Below are positions 36,881-48,083 of a stretch of DNA of 64,000 nt, piece after piece. How positions within the stretch are numbered: position 1 is the first letter of the stretch; every line of letters starts with the position of its first letter. Source of the stretch: Dryomyza anilis. Its lineage: Eukaryota > Arthropoda > Insecta > Diptera > Dryomyzidae. The translations under genes were made by a program, and so were the position numbers. Location: the NCBI GenBank assembly GCA_951804985.1, contig OX638134.1, positions 7,833,017 through 7,897,016 on the forward strand, read 5' to 3'. A model generated the notes under the pieces. That model did not search any database. It was given only the letters and a program-made list of their open reading frames with translations, and was not told the DNA's origin.

Positions 36881-37319
36881 AAATGGTAATTAAAATCTAA
36901 AAGTTCAAAGATTTAACATTTAAATCGCCAAGTAGAGTATGAGCGTGATTGCGAAAATGAGTCTTATACCTCCCATGCATTGTTTGCTTTTAAAATAAAT
37001 TTGTGTGAGTAAAACAAAAAAAAAAAAACACTGCAAATAATATTTAAAATTCAATAAAGTTCAAACACCGATTTTCTAATTAAACATATGAAATATTAAT
37101 GAAGTACAATGCAGTACAAAGGAAAAGTTGTAACAATAGTAACTTTGTTATAACTAACTTTGTTATAACTAAAGAAATGTTTCTAAATGAAGCAATTTAT
37201 CTAAATAATTTTTTATTGTCCACGATAATGAATAGAAATTTTGCAATTTTGTTATTATTAAGAAATTCGTGAATTTGAAGTAAAAACTCCAAATTAATAA
37301 TTTAAAAAATTAATTATTA
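36881..37319. other. AT-rich DNA, nothing recognised
   Basis: No open frame of note. A short direct repeat, TAACTTTGTTATAACTAA, occurs at 37140-37170. Confidence 0.4.
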
Positions 37320-39300
37320 GTGATATATTGAATTTTAATAAAAACTTGAATTTTTAGTGAATATTTGAATTTTAAGTGAAAACTTGAATTTTTAGTGAAT
37401 AATTGAATTTTTAGTGAAAAATTGAATTTTTAATGAAAAATTGAATTTTTAGTAAAAATTGGAATATTTAGTGAAAAATTAAATTTTTAGTGAAAAATTT
37501 AATTTTTAGTGAAAAATTGAATTTGTAGTGAAAAATTGAATTTTTAGTGAAAAATTGAATTTTTAGTGAAAAATTGAATTTTTAGTGAAAAATTGAATTT
37601 TTGTGAAAAATTGAATTTTTGTGAAAAATTGAATTTTTAGTGAAAAATTGAATTTTTAGTGAAAAGTGGATTTTTTTTTTAGCGAAAATTTAATTTCTAG
37701 TGAAAAATTGAATTTTTAGTGAAAAATTGAATTTTTAGTGAAAAATTGACTTTTTAGCGAAAAATTGAATTTTTAGTGAAAAATTTAATTTTTAGTGAAA
37801 AATTGAATTTTTAGTGAAAATTTGACTTTTTAGTGAAAAATTGAATTTTTAGTGAAAAATTGAATTTTTAGTGAAATATTGAATTTTTAGTTAGGAATTG
37901 AATTTTTAGTAAAAATTTAATTTCTAGTGAAAAATTGAATTTTTAGTGAAAATTTGACTTTTTAGTGAAAAATTGAATTTTTAGTGAAAAATTGATTTTT
38001 TAGTGAAAATTTTTATTTTTAATGAAAAATTGAATTTTTAGTGAAAAATTGACTTTTTAGTGTAAAATATAATTTTTAGTGAAAAATTGAATTTTTAGTG
38101 AAAAATTGAATTTTTAGTGAAAAATTGAATTTTTAGTGAAAAATTTAATTTTTAGTGAAAAATTTAATTTTTAGTGAAAAATTTAATTTTTAGTGAGAAA
38201 TTTAATTTTTAGTGAAAAATTTAATTTTTAGTGAAAAATTTAATTTTTAGTGAAAAATTGAATTTTTAGTGAAATATTGAATTTTTAGTAAAAATTTAAT
38301 TTTTAGTGAAAAATTGAATTTTTAGTGAAAAATTGAATTTTTAGTGAAATATTGAATTTTTAGTTAGGAATTGAATTTTTAGTAAAAATTTAATTTCTAG
38401 TGAAAAATTGAATTTTTAGTGAAAATTTTACTTTTTAGTGAAAAATTGAATTTTTAGTGAAAAATTGATTTTTTAGTGAAAATTTTTATTTTTAATGAAA
38501 AATTGAATTTTTAGTGAAAAATTGACTTTTTAGTGTAAAATATAATTTTTAGTCAAAAATTGAATTTTTAGTGAAAAATTGAATTTTTAGTGAAAAATTG
38601 AATTTTTAGTGAAAAATTTAATTTTTAGTGAAAAATTTAATTTTTAGTGAGAAATTTAATTTTTAGTGAAAAATTTAATTTTTAGTGAAAAATTTAATTT
38701 TTAGTGAAAAATTGAATTTTTAGTGAAATATTGAATTTTTAGTAAAAATTTAATTTTTAGTGAAAAATTGAATTTTTAGTGAATATTTGACTTTTTAGTG
38801 AAAAATTTAATTTTTAGTGAAAAATTGAATTTTTAGTGAAATATTGAATTTTTAGTTAGGAATTGAATTTTTAGTGAAAAATTGAATTTTTAGTGAAAAA
38901 TTTACTTTTTAGTGAAAAATTGAATTTTTAGTGAAAAATTGAATTTTTAGTGAAAAATTTAATTTTTAATGAAAAATTGAATTTTTAGTGAAAAATTGAC
39001 TTTTTAGTGTAAAATTGACTTTTTAGTGTAAAATATAATTTTTAGTGAAAAATTTAATTTTTAGTGAAAAATTTAATTTTTAGTGAAAAATTTAATTTTT
39101 AGTGAAAAATTTAATTTTTAGTGAAAAATTTAATTTTTAGTGAAAAATTTAATTTTTAGTGAAAAATTTAATTTTTAGTGAAAAATTTAATTTTGAGTGA
39201 AAAATTGAATTTTTAGTGAAAAATTGAATTTTTTAGTAAAAATTTAATTTTTAGTGAAAATTGAATTTTTTGTGTAAAAATGAATTTTTAGTGAACAATT
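37320..39300 (+). repeat. 19-bp minisatellite array 6
   Basis: About 100 copies of TTGAATTTTTAGTGAAAAA and the TTTAATTTTTAGTGAAAAA variant. A marker block with GAATTTTTAGTTAGGAATTG occurs near 37885, 38355 and 38850, so a block of about 470-495 bp is tandemly repeated three times. Confidence 0.95.
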
Positions 39301-40725
39301 TTCAGTTTACTTAATTTTCTAAATCCGCTGCTTATTTTAAAAAACATAATGTCGTCCGTCTAAATTCACTCTAAAAATTTCGCCGCCCCCATCTTTTACG
39401 CACAATTAAAAGTCGCAAGCGATTGAGTTTGCTACGTCGCCGGAAATGGTGATGCCATCGTCAACCATTTGCCATTGTTGCCATATTGTTTTTAATGATA
39501 TTAACTGCAAATAATTTCATTGAAAATTAGTTCAAAGCATTAATTGTATTAAAATGATGATGTTGAATGAATGGAGCCAAAGCCAAGGCAAATTAAACTC
39601 CCGCCATCTAGCGGAAGTTTATCGTAAAAATAATTTAACATGGCCTGGTGCTGGCTTTAGGCACTTTTTAAGCATTTGGTATTTTAGTTGACTTTTTTTT
39701 GGCGCTATTGTTGCCAAAGTGAAACATTCTGCAGGCGTCAATTAATTTATATAAATTAAGCAAACTTTGGCGGAAGTTTGAAAATTTTATTTTTGCAAAA
39801 AAATATAGCTTGTTTAATGCAATATACGCAGCTGCAAAATGCAAATTAAATTCAGCTATTATATTAAAAACTTATTGTTGACTTTGGCACTGAAGCCTTT
39901 AGCGCAACGAAAACTTTGGCTCCTGTTTTCTGCGTCAATATTTGGCAACAACGATATCAACTGCTTGAAATTAGCCAATTATACGAATACATTATACTGG
40001 AAAAAGTTGCACAAGAATGTCGTCTATCTAATTTCAGAAGCTTTTAAGTTTTATGTCTTATTAGCGGTATTCACATTTTATAAATTTTGTATAAAATATT
40101 TTTTATTCTTTATATTTTTCTGTTCATTTCTTTTCAGATTATGTCTATTTTTACGCAATGCATTTATATCATCAATCGAAACACTTTTTTGTATTGTCAG
40201 TCGCATTATCAATCGCAAGTCACATTTTAGATCATCAATCGCAAGCTAAATATTTCGTTATCTTTTCTTTTTTTATTAATTTTCGAATGCTATCACAAAT
40301 TTAGACACTAATTTCAAGCATTATCAATCGCACAATCCATTTTACACCACCAATCGCATTTAGTATTTTACAAAATCGCAAGTTAAATTTTTGATTGTAT
40401 ATTTTTATTATGAAATATTTGTTTAATGCAATCGCCTCTTAAACTCATATGTAGAGCATCAATGTTAAATTGTTACATTTTAAAATAAACCGTATTCTAC
40501 ATTTTTCATGTTACATCATCAATCGCAAGGTAAATCGCAACTTATATATTCATCAACCGCAGTCCGTGTTTTGCAAAGTTTTACTTAAAATTGCGTATTA
40601 CATAATCAACCGCATCAATCGCATGTAATATAATTTAACAGAATTCAGAACATCAGTGCACTGATCTAAAAAAATTCAAGTTTTCATCAAAAATTATTTT
40701 TTTTTTTACCAAATTCAATTTTTTA
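39301..40725. other. single-copy region with clustered ATCAATCGCA words
   Basis: The part 39350-39780 has normal fly intergenic composition. Over 40150-40640 the word AATCGCA, often as ATCAATCGCA or CATCAATCGCAAG, recurs about ten times at irregular spacing. A 136-codon + frame (39839-40249) is hydrophobic at its C-terminus and runs into this repeat. It matches nothing I recognise and is not called as a gene. Confidence 0.5.
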
Positions 40726-41905
40726 GTTAATTTTATATTTCACTGAAAAATTAAATTTTTCACTAAAATTCAAATTTTCACTAAAAATTCAATTTTCACT
40801 AAAAATTAAAATTTTCACTAAAAATTCAGTATATCACTTAAAATTCAAATTTTCACTAAAAATTCAATTTTGCACCTATAAATTCAATTTTTCACTCAAA
40901 TTGAATTTTTCACTAAAATTCAAATTTTCACTAAAAATTCAATTTACCATTAAAAATTCAAATTCTCACTAAAATTCATTTTTTCATTAAAAATTAAAAT
41001 TTTAACTAAAAATTCAAATTTTCACTAAAAATTCAAATTTTCACTAAAAATTCAAATTTTTACTCAAAATTCAAATTTTTTAATAAAAATTCCATTTAAA
41101 ACTAAAAATTAAATTTTTCATTAAAAATTAAATTTTTCACTACAAATACAAATTTTCATTAAAAATTCAAATTCTTACTAAAAGTTAAATTTTTCATTAA
41201 AATTTCAAATTTTCACTAAAAATTCAATTGTTCATTAAAAAATCAATTTGTCACTAAAAAGTCAATTTTTCACTAAAAATTCGATATCAAATTTTCACTA
41301 AAAAATCAAATTTTCACTAAAAATTCAATTTTTGAATAAAAATTCCATTTAAAACAAAAATTAAATTTTTCATTAAAAATTAAATTTTTCATTAAAAATT
41401 AAATTTTTCACTACAAATTCAAATTTTCAATAAAAATTCAAATTCTTACTAAAAGTTAAATTTTTCATTAAAATTTCAATTTTTCACTAAAAATTCAATT
41501 TTTCACTAAATATTCAATTTTTCACTAAAAATTCAATTTTTCACTAAAAATTCAATTTTTCAATAAAAATACGATTTTTCACTAAAAATTCAATTTTTCA
41601 CTTTTTTTACTAAGAATTCAAATTTTTACTCAAAATTCAAATTTGCACTAAAAATTTAATTTTTCACATAAAATTCATTTTCCCATTATAAATTAAATTT
41701 TTTCACTAAAAATTTAAATTTTCACTAAAAATTCAATTTTTCATTTAAATTTCAATTTATCATTAAAATTTCAATTTTTCACTAAAAATTAAATTTTGAT
41801 TCTGAATCAATTTTTCAGTTTTTCACTAAAACTTAAAATTTACATTAAAAACTCTATTTTTGAATAAAATTTAAAATGTTCACTATAAATTTAATTTTTC
41901 TCTAA
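40726..41905 (-). repeat. 19-bp minisatellite array 7, inverted, diverged
   Basis: Reverse-complement units (TTCAATTTTTCACTAAAAA) with many substitutions. A block with AAATTCCATTTAAAAC, TTAAATTTTTCA and TTCTTACTAAAAGTTAAATT at 41090-41210 recurs at 41335-41480. Confidence 0.88.
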
Positions 41906-42796
41906 AATATCAATTAAATAATCTCAAATTCTTTCAAAACATAAAAAGTATTTAAAAATGATTAAATAAATGTACTTAATTAAAAATTGATGTTAAACCT
42001 GAATATCAATGCAAAGTTTAAATAAAAAAAATGTAATTTACAGTTTTCTTAATTTAAACATCGAAAATAAAACATTTGCCTCCAATTCTTTTCGAGCTCT
42101 TTCCGTTTTTATTGCTCTATTTTATATTTTTCTTATCATTTTTCCTTCTTTTTTTTTATTTATATTAACGCCAAAACTTTATTTCTCTGAAATTGCAATT
42201 GCCATTGCATATTTCTTTTTAAGTGTTATTGTAGTTGCCACAAATTTAACTGAATTAACAAAAAATATTTTTTAAATTTGCATACAAAAAATTCCGCTGC
42301 ATTTATGCATTCGAAACGCGCCGGCAAAACGGATATGTGGTGCGTTGGGCGGATGTGAGACTCATCGCCGGAAGTGCGCCATATGCAGCCGAGAGTAAGT
42401 TTGCATTGTGTGTGTGTGTGCGTTGTACACAATGCCTGTTTATTCGCCGAACTTTTCTTTTTGCAGCCTGTTTTCATTGGCAACACTTAACAATGCCTTC
42501 GCTCAACAGCTTTATGCAGTGGAGGCTCTTGTTGTCAAGGAGGCTCTGCTGTTGTCGGGTGGCTCTTTATCGGAGAGACTCTTGTTGGGTGAAGGATCTT
42601 GTTGCCACGCATCGTGTTCTCATAAAGGCTCACGTTGCGTAAGTAGCTCGTATTACGCAAATTCTCGTTGCGTAAAATCGCATTGCGCCTATAGTTGTTG
42701 TTATGACGGCTTTGAAAGGTATTTTATGCAAGTTATCTTAAAAAAGGTTTTTTTTTCTAAAAAATCTTTTATTAGGGCTCCTTAATATTTATATTT
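41906..42796. other. single-copy region, no gene recognised
   Basis: A 300-bp GC-balanced patch (42290-42720) contains a TGTG run and repeated GGCTCT(T/G) and TCTCGTTGCGTAA words. Overlapping frames on both strands (42226-42785) have no recognisable motifs. The hydrophobic 88-codon frame at 42009-42275 is also unsupported. Confidence 0.4.
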
Positions 42797-43965
42797 TTTA
42801 GTGAAAATTTAATTTATAGTGAAAATTTAGTGAAAACTTAGAATTTTAGTAAAGAATTGAAATTTAAGTGAACAAATAATTTTTAGTGAAAAATTTAATT
42901 TTTAATTAAAAAGGAATTTCAATGAAAAATTAAATTTAAAATAAAAATTGAATTTTTGGTGAAATTTTAATTTAGAATTTTTAATGAAAATTTAAATTTT
43001 TCTGAAAATTTAAATTTGTACTGAACATTTAAATTTGTACTGAAAATAAATTTTTCAGTGTAAAATTGAATTTAAAAAAACAAAATAGTTAGTTTAAGTG
43101 AACATTTGAATTTTAGTGAAAATTTGAATTTTTAGTGAACATTAACTTTTTTTTTGTGAAAACTTATATTATGAGTGAAAAATGAATTTTAAGTGAAAAA
43201 TTGAATTTTTGTGAAAAATTGAATTTTTAGTGTAAAATTGAATTTTTAGTGTAAAATTGAATTTTTTAGTGAAAATTTGAATTTTTAGTGAAAAATTGAA
43301 TTTTTTGTGAAAAATTGAATTTTTAGTGTAAAATTGAATTTTTTGTGAAAAATTTAATTTTTAGTGAAAATTTAAATTTTGTGAAAAATTGAATTTTTAG
43401 TGTAAAATTGAATTTTTAGTGTAAAAATGAATTTTTAGTGAAAAATTGAATTTTTAGTGAAAAATTGAATTTTTAGTGAAAAAATGAATTTTTAGTGATA
43501 AATTGAATTTTTAGTGAAAAATTGAATTTTTAGTGAAAAATTGATTTTTTAGTGAAAAATTGATTTTTTTAGTGAAAAATTGAATTTTTAGTGAAAAATT
43601 GAATTTTTAGTGTAAAATTTAATTTTTAGTGTAAAATTTAATTTTTAGTGAAAAATTGAATTTTCAGTGAAAAATTGAATTTTTAGTGAAAAATTGAATT
43701 TTTAGTGAAAAATTGAATTTTTAGTGAAAAATTGAATTTTTAGTGAAAAATTGAATTTTTAGTGAAAAATTGAATTTTTATTGAAAAATTTAATTTTTTG
43801 TGAAAAATTGAATTTTTTGTGAAAATTTGAATTTTTTGTGAAAAATTAAGTTTGTTGTGAAAAATTGAATTTTTAGTGTAACATTGAATTTTTATTGAAA
43901 AATTGAATTTTAAGTGAAAAATTGAATTTTTAGTGAAAAATTGAATTTTTAGTGAACAATTGATA
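42797..43965 (+). repeat. 19-bp minisatellite array 8
   Basis: The left third is degenerate. The right part (43190-43960) has mostly 18-20 bp units around TTGAATTTTTAGTGAAAAA, with AGTGTAAAA and TTTTGTGAAAAA variants. Confidence 0.93.
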
Positions 43966-44885
43966 AAGACTCTGTAATAAAGACGTCGTTAAAAATAATG
44001 CTGTTATAAAGGTTCTGTTATAAAAGCTGTAAAGGGGTTCTTCTGAAAGGTTCTGCTAAAGCTCTTTTAAAATTCTTAAAAATTATTTTAAAAAGAATAT
44101 GGCAGAAAAATAACTCTAGAGACTATTAGATTCTTTTGATATTATGGAATCTTTTGAATGTCTTTTAATCACTATATATGCAGTTTATCATCTTTACCAA
44201 CTTCTATCTTGCAATTTATCCCTTTTTACGCATATCCTTTGTTGTCTTCGCCATCAACTGGAGTTTGCCGGCGGGTGCTTTAATACGCACGCACCACAAA
44301 CAACTTCAACAACCATAACAATGTATGCTACACATAACGTATTTCAGCCTTTTTGAAGTCCTTCATTAAGCGGGCTACATGAAAAACCCCATGTTTAAAG
44401 GGTCTTTTTAAGTGTAGTACTTACATTGCTGCCGCTGACAGTGTTTTAATTAAAATTGAAAAATTTATAAAAAAATATGAACTTTTCAGTGAATTTTACA
44501 AATTATAATTTCATTTTAATTAAATAAGATATAAAAAAAACAATTAATATAAAAAAATTTAAATTATAAAATTGGAAAAATAAAAATATATGTGGTAATT
44601 TTTGTAATTTGTAATTGTAATTTTTGGACATCTTTTTGCACTTAGAAAAATAAAAACAATTGTAAAATGGTTCTTAATATGGCGTAAACATTTTCATTCA
44701 TGGTAATAATCAAATCAATACCTTATTGTTGCATTTCGAGTACAAGTGAAAACAAAAATGTTTTGAAAGTTTTTTTTGCTATCAAAAAGTGCGAATTTTT
44801 GTTATTTTTAATTAGGAAGGTATGTTTAAAATGATCGAATTTTGTATATCGTTTGAAATAAAAACGGATTTTGCAATTAACTTAG
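43966..44885. other. AT-rich single-copy DNA, no gene recognised
   Basis: Short AAAGGTTCTG(T/C)(T/A)A-like words recur at 44000-44070. The remainder is AT-rich. No upstream exons of the gene fragment at 44886 are visible here. Confidence 0.4.
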
Positions 44886-45037
44886 TATTTCTTAAATGGT
44901 GCTACTAATTTCACAATTCATGGTGATTTTTTACCGCCCCCACATCCGTGTTGAACTGGACCTTCCGTTCGGACGCTTTTGTCGATGGAAAGTTAGGAGT
45001 AACTCTTATAGCCTATGGCAAAACTGTGAAGTTGTGA
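44886..45037 (+). pseudogene. DUF1091 last-exon fragment, frameshifted
   Basis: Homologous over its full length to exon 3 of the gene at 48789-49629. It begins after an acceptor-like CTTAG and ends in TATGGCAAAACTGTGAAGTT followed by the TGA stop. It is 152 nt against 153 nt in the intact genes. The missing base falls in the segment equivalent to CCGCCCTACACACCC and breaks the frame, after which Asn-Trp-Thr-Phe-Arg-Ser and Asp-Gly-Lys-Leu-Gly are still readable. Exons 1 and 2 are not found upstream. It lies 22 bp before the Helitron at 45060, so it is a decayed relic of a sixth family member truncated at its 5' side. Confidence 0.85.
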
Positions 45038-45059
45038 TATTTTTCAACAATTTGAAAAA

Positions 45060-45738
45060 TCTATCTATATATATAAAACTCTTGGTCCGTCTGTCAGTCT
45101 GTCGGTCTGTCTGTTTGTTCCAGCATCACGTCTAAACCGCTGAACCGATTTAACTGAAATTTAACCACACAAAAACTCACCGCACTAAATTTCACCACAC
45201 TAAAACTCACCACACCAAAATTCACCACACTAAACCTCACCACACTAAAATTCACCACACTAAAATTCACCACACTAAAACTCACCACACTAAATTTCAC
45301 CACACTAAAACTAACCACATTCAAATTGACCCACTTAAACTGACCATACTAAAATTCACCACACTTAAATTCAACACACTAAAACACACAACAATAAAAT
45401 TCACTACACTTAAACTCACCACACTAAAATTCACCACACTAAAACTCACCACACTAGAACTCACCACACTAAAACTAACCACACTAAAACTTCTACTGGA
45501 AAAAACTCTACGGGAAAGAATTCTACGGGAAAGAATTCTTCTGGGAAGAATTCTACGAGGAAGCACAGTCTGAGAAAGAATTGTCCATGAGAAAAGTTGT
45601 TTTATCGGATAATTACTACATTTATAAAACCAATAAAAAAACGTCCACAGCGAAGCACGGGTCCCTCCCACGGATAAAATTGCTCAATAACCTAGCATTC
45701 ACATAATATTTGCACGAGTCGTGTACGGGTCCAGCTAG
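45060..45738 (+). mobile_element. complete non-autonomous Helitron with 15-bp internal minisatellite
   Basis: Begins TCTATCTATATATATAAAAC after an A (45059) and ends with CTAG (45735-45738) before a T, the A/T insertion and TC...CTRR termini expected for Helitrons. A short hairpin-forming CACGAGTCGTG lies about 12 bp before the 3' end. The 5' head carries CTGTCTGTTTGTTCCAGCAT and CACGTCTAAACCGCTGAACC, shared with the copies at 35501 and 36316. The interior (45165-45490) is about 20 copies of CACCACACTAAAATT. No Rep/helicase is encoded. The two minus-strand frames with Val-Val-Xaa-Phe-Ser repeats are read-through of the minisatellite. Confidence 0.8.
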
Positions 45739-45925
45739 TTAATATAACAAATCATTTTGTTCGTATGTTGGTTTCCATTTCATTTCCATTCTAAAGGGCT
45801 GAACCTATTTCCTCCTTCTTTCTTACTTTCTTTCTTTATTTCTTTCAAATTTGGACCTCTGATAGGCGAAATTTTAGTACGAACTTTCAAGCATCTAGGG
45901 AGTAAATAAATAATTTCTATATCTC
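45739..45925. other. short single-copy spacer
   Basis: Spacer of 187 bp between the Helitron and the next array. It contains a TTTCTTACTTTCTTTCTTTA pyrimidine tract and nothing else recognisable. Confidence 0.4.
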
Positions 45926-46340
45926 TATTTTTCACTAAAATTTCAATTTCTTACTAAAAATTCAAATTTTTACTAAAAATTCAATTTTTCACTAAAAATT
46001 CAAATTTTCACTAAAAATTCAATTTTTCACTAAAAATTAAATTTTACACTAAAAATTAAATTTTTTATAAATAAGTAAATTTTTCACTTTAAATTTAAAT
46101 TTTCACTAAAAGTAAATTTTTCACTAAAAATTCAAATGTTCACTAAAAATTCAAAATTTCATAAAAATTCAATTATTCAATATAAATTAAAATTTTTCAC
46201 TAAAAATTCAATTTTTCACTAAAAATTCAAGTTTTCACTAAAAATTAAATTTTTCACTAAAAATTCAATTTTTCACTAAAAATTCAATTTTTCACTCAAA
46301 ATTCAATTTTTCACTCAAAATTCAATTTTTCACTCAAAAT
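45926..46340 (-). repeat. 19-bp minisatellite array 9, inverted
   Basis: Reverse-complement units TTCAATTTTTCACTAAAAA, cleaner towards 46200-46340, where CACTCAAAATTCAATTTTT is the local variant. Confidence 0.92.
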
Positions 46341-46765
46341 TCACCAAAAATGCGAAAACAAGAAAATAACAGGAAAAAAATTAAAATGATTAAGAAAAAG
46401 TGCATAAAAAACAAAAAGAACAACAAACAAAAAAAAAAATACAAAGAATACAAAATCAAAAAAAAAAGAAGTAATTTAATATATAAAATTGCAAAATTAG
46501 TTACGAAAACATAATTTTCATACCAATTTTACACTTGTTTATTCTTGCTTACATTTTATACAAATTACATCATTTATTTATGTGACTGATTAGTGTTTAC
46601 AGTTCCCTCATTTCTCTTCTAAATAGAAATAGAAAAACTGCAAAACATTGTTTTTAAATAACTAAGTAAGTAATTAAAAGTGCATTAAAATACTGGCATT
46701 CAAATGTGTGAATTTTAATTGTTTCTATTGGAATAATTTATGCTTTTTGACAAAATCGAAAATTT
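46341..46765. other. upstream region of DUF1091 gene 1
   Basis: A-rich sequence followed by a 46660-46765 segment that is alignable with the region upstream of gene 5 (57080-57178), including AAGTAA(G/T)TAAT, GCATTAAAATAC and GGAATAATTTATGC / GTAATAATTTACGC words. Upstream sequence is therefore conserved between the two genes. Confidence 0.5.
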
Positions 46766-46789
46766 AAAACCACATACAACGTATACTTC
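46766..46789 (+). promoter_or_regulatory. conserved upstream block of gene 1
   Basis: AAAACCACATACAACGTATA followed by CTTC, 15 bp before the ATG. An almost identical block precedes all five DUF1091 genes at the same distance, whereas the sequence immediately around it varies. It may be a promoter-proximal element or a 5'-leader motif. The transcription start is unknown. Confidence 0.6.
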
Positions 46790-46803
46790 AAACTAATCAC
46801 AAC

Positions 46804-47495
46804 ATGTTGTGCCTGATTCGTGCTTTTTTTATAGTAATTTTACTGATTAATCAAACTACAGACAGCAAGGTAATTATATCGTAATTCTATTAAAAATATA
46901 TTTTTATATCTCATATAATTTGACAGTCTAATTTTCGTGGTTTTTTTACCCGCATCGAATGTCCCAAGCTACGTTACAATTATTTCAAAAACGTGTATTG
47001 CGATCCGGATAATACACTGGAACCAAAATCAAAAACGCATCGTTACAAGACATTCTCAATGGAAATGACACCGACACGTGAGATAACCGAAATAAAAATG
47101 AATTTTACATTTGCTATAACACTTCGTGGTAGAACTGTTCCTTTTGTGACGAGCGTGATCGATGTATGTGATTTTATGAATCAGAATTATAAAAATTATG
47201 TCATGCAAACTGTTCGTGAACGTATGTGGCGCACCACACAAGGTACCTTTCAGTGTCCTTTCAAGAAGGTAGGTGGTTTTAAATAAACTCTCATAAACTC
47301 ATAAACTCTCATAAACTCTCATAAATTCTTGTTTTTTTTCAGAATACGCCAATAAAATTCATTAATTTTACTGCCGAAAATGAGTTATTACCGCCCTACT
47401 TACCCGAGGTTAACTGGACCGGCACTGTGGAATACATTGTCGAGGGGAAGTCTGCATTAACATTCGTAGCATATGGCATACTTCTCAAGTCGTGA
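46804..47495 (+). CDS. DUF1091-family secreted protein, gene 1
   Basis: Three exons, 46804-46869, 46927-47268 and 47343-47495, joined by 57- and 74-nt GT-AG introns, give 186 residues with stop TGA. Exon 1 encodes a hydrophobic signal peptide (MLCLIRAFFIVILLINQTTD), so the product is probably secreted. The mature part has the family hallmarks: Arg-Ile-Glu-Cys-Pro-Lys near residue 31, Met-Thr-Pro-Thr-Arg-Glu at about 70-75, Asn-Phe-Thr, Arg-Gly-Arg-x-x-Pro-Phe, Ile-Asp-Val-Cys, Phe-Gln-Cys-Pro-Phe at the end of exon 2, and Asn-Trp-Thr in exon 3. Four cysteines could form two disulphides and three NxT sequons are present. DUF1091 members are small insect proteins, some grouped with the CheB chemosensory proteins. 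The ligand and role here are unknown. The start was chosen because the same ATG and signal peptide recur in the paralogues. Confidence 0.9.
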
Positions 47496-47499
47496 TATT

Positions 47500-47745
47500 T
47501 TAAAACAAATTAAAAATGTTTTATTCTAGTCATATTAAATATTTGAATGTGCATTTTTAAAAATATTGGCAAATCAAATTATAAAGTTTGAAGTGCTTTA
47601 AAAATTAGTATAAAATATATATTTTTTTATTTTATTTTTGTTATTTTGGTTTATTCATCAATTAGCATAACGTATATAAAATATCTTATGATCTGGACAA
47701 CATACTGAATTATCAAAACGGATTTGGTGTGCCTATATCCTGACC
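47500..47745. other. 3' flank of gene 1
   Basis: AT-rich. No canonical AATAAA close to the stop codon was found, so the polyadenylation site is not assigned. Confidence 0.4.
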
Positions 47746-48045
47746 AAAACGCAAAAATTTTTGTGTTTTTGCCATAACTTTTCATGGGTACAAGATCGAA
47801 TAGTGATGTAAGGCATTAATTGTTTGTTTTTTAAGCACCTATCCATGGTATATTATTATTTAAAAATGTTTTATTAAAAATTAATTTTCCATTTGTTATT
47901 TGCAGAAAAAATGTTTGGAAAAATATTTTTAAATAAACATGTCAATCGATAGGTGCATTAAAAATAAACAATTAATGCCTTGACAACACTATTTTATCTT
48001 ACACCAATAAAGAGTTATAGCAAAAAAATTAAAAAAATCGAAAAA
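47746..48045. mobile_element. foldback element, copy 1
   Basis: Arms 47766-47880 and 47919-48028 are imperfect inverted copies: TTTTTGCCATAACTTTTCAT ... GGCATTAATTGTTTG ... GCACCTATC on the left and GATAGGTGCATT ... CAATTAATGCC ... AGTTATAGCAAAAAAA on the right. No coding capacity and no clear target duplication. A second copy follows at 48084. Confidence 0.7.
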
Positions 48046-48083
48046 TTGAAAGTCTTGTCATGCCAAAAGGACGAATCATTTCG

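Noticed and set aside
39839..40249. 136-codon + frame with a hydrophobic C-terminal half
   Set aside because: Longest non-repeat frame outside the gene cluster, but the composition follows the T-rich DNA, it runs into the ATCAATCGCA repeat region, and no family, signal or splice pattern is recognisable.
42226..42785. Frames of 86-125 codons on both strands
   Set aside because: Mutually overlapping, Cys/Ser-rich because of GTTG and CTCTTG repeats. No recognised family.
44896..45135. 79-codon + frame over the DUF1091 relic
   Set aside because: It is out of frame with the family exon. The real homology is in another frame that is broken by a 1-nt deletion.
45094..45671. Two - frames with Val-Val-(Asn/Ser)-Phe-Ser repeats
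   Set aside because: Translation of the 15-bp minisatellite within the Helitron.
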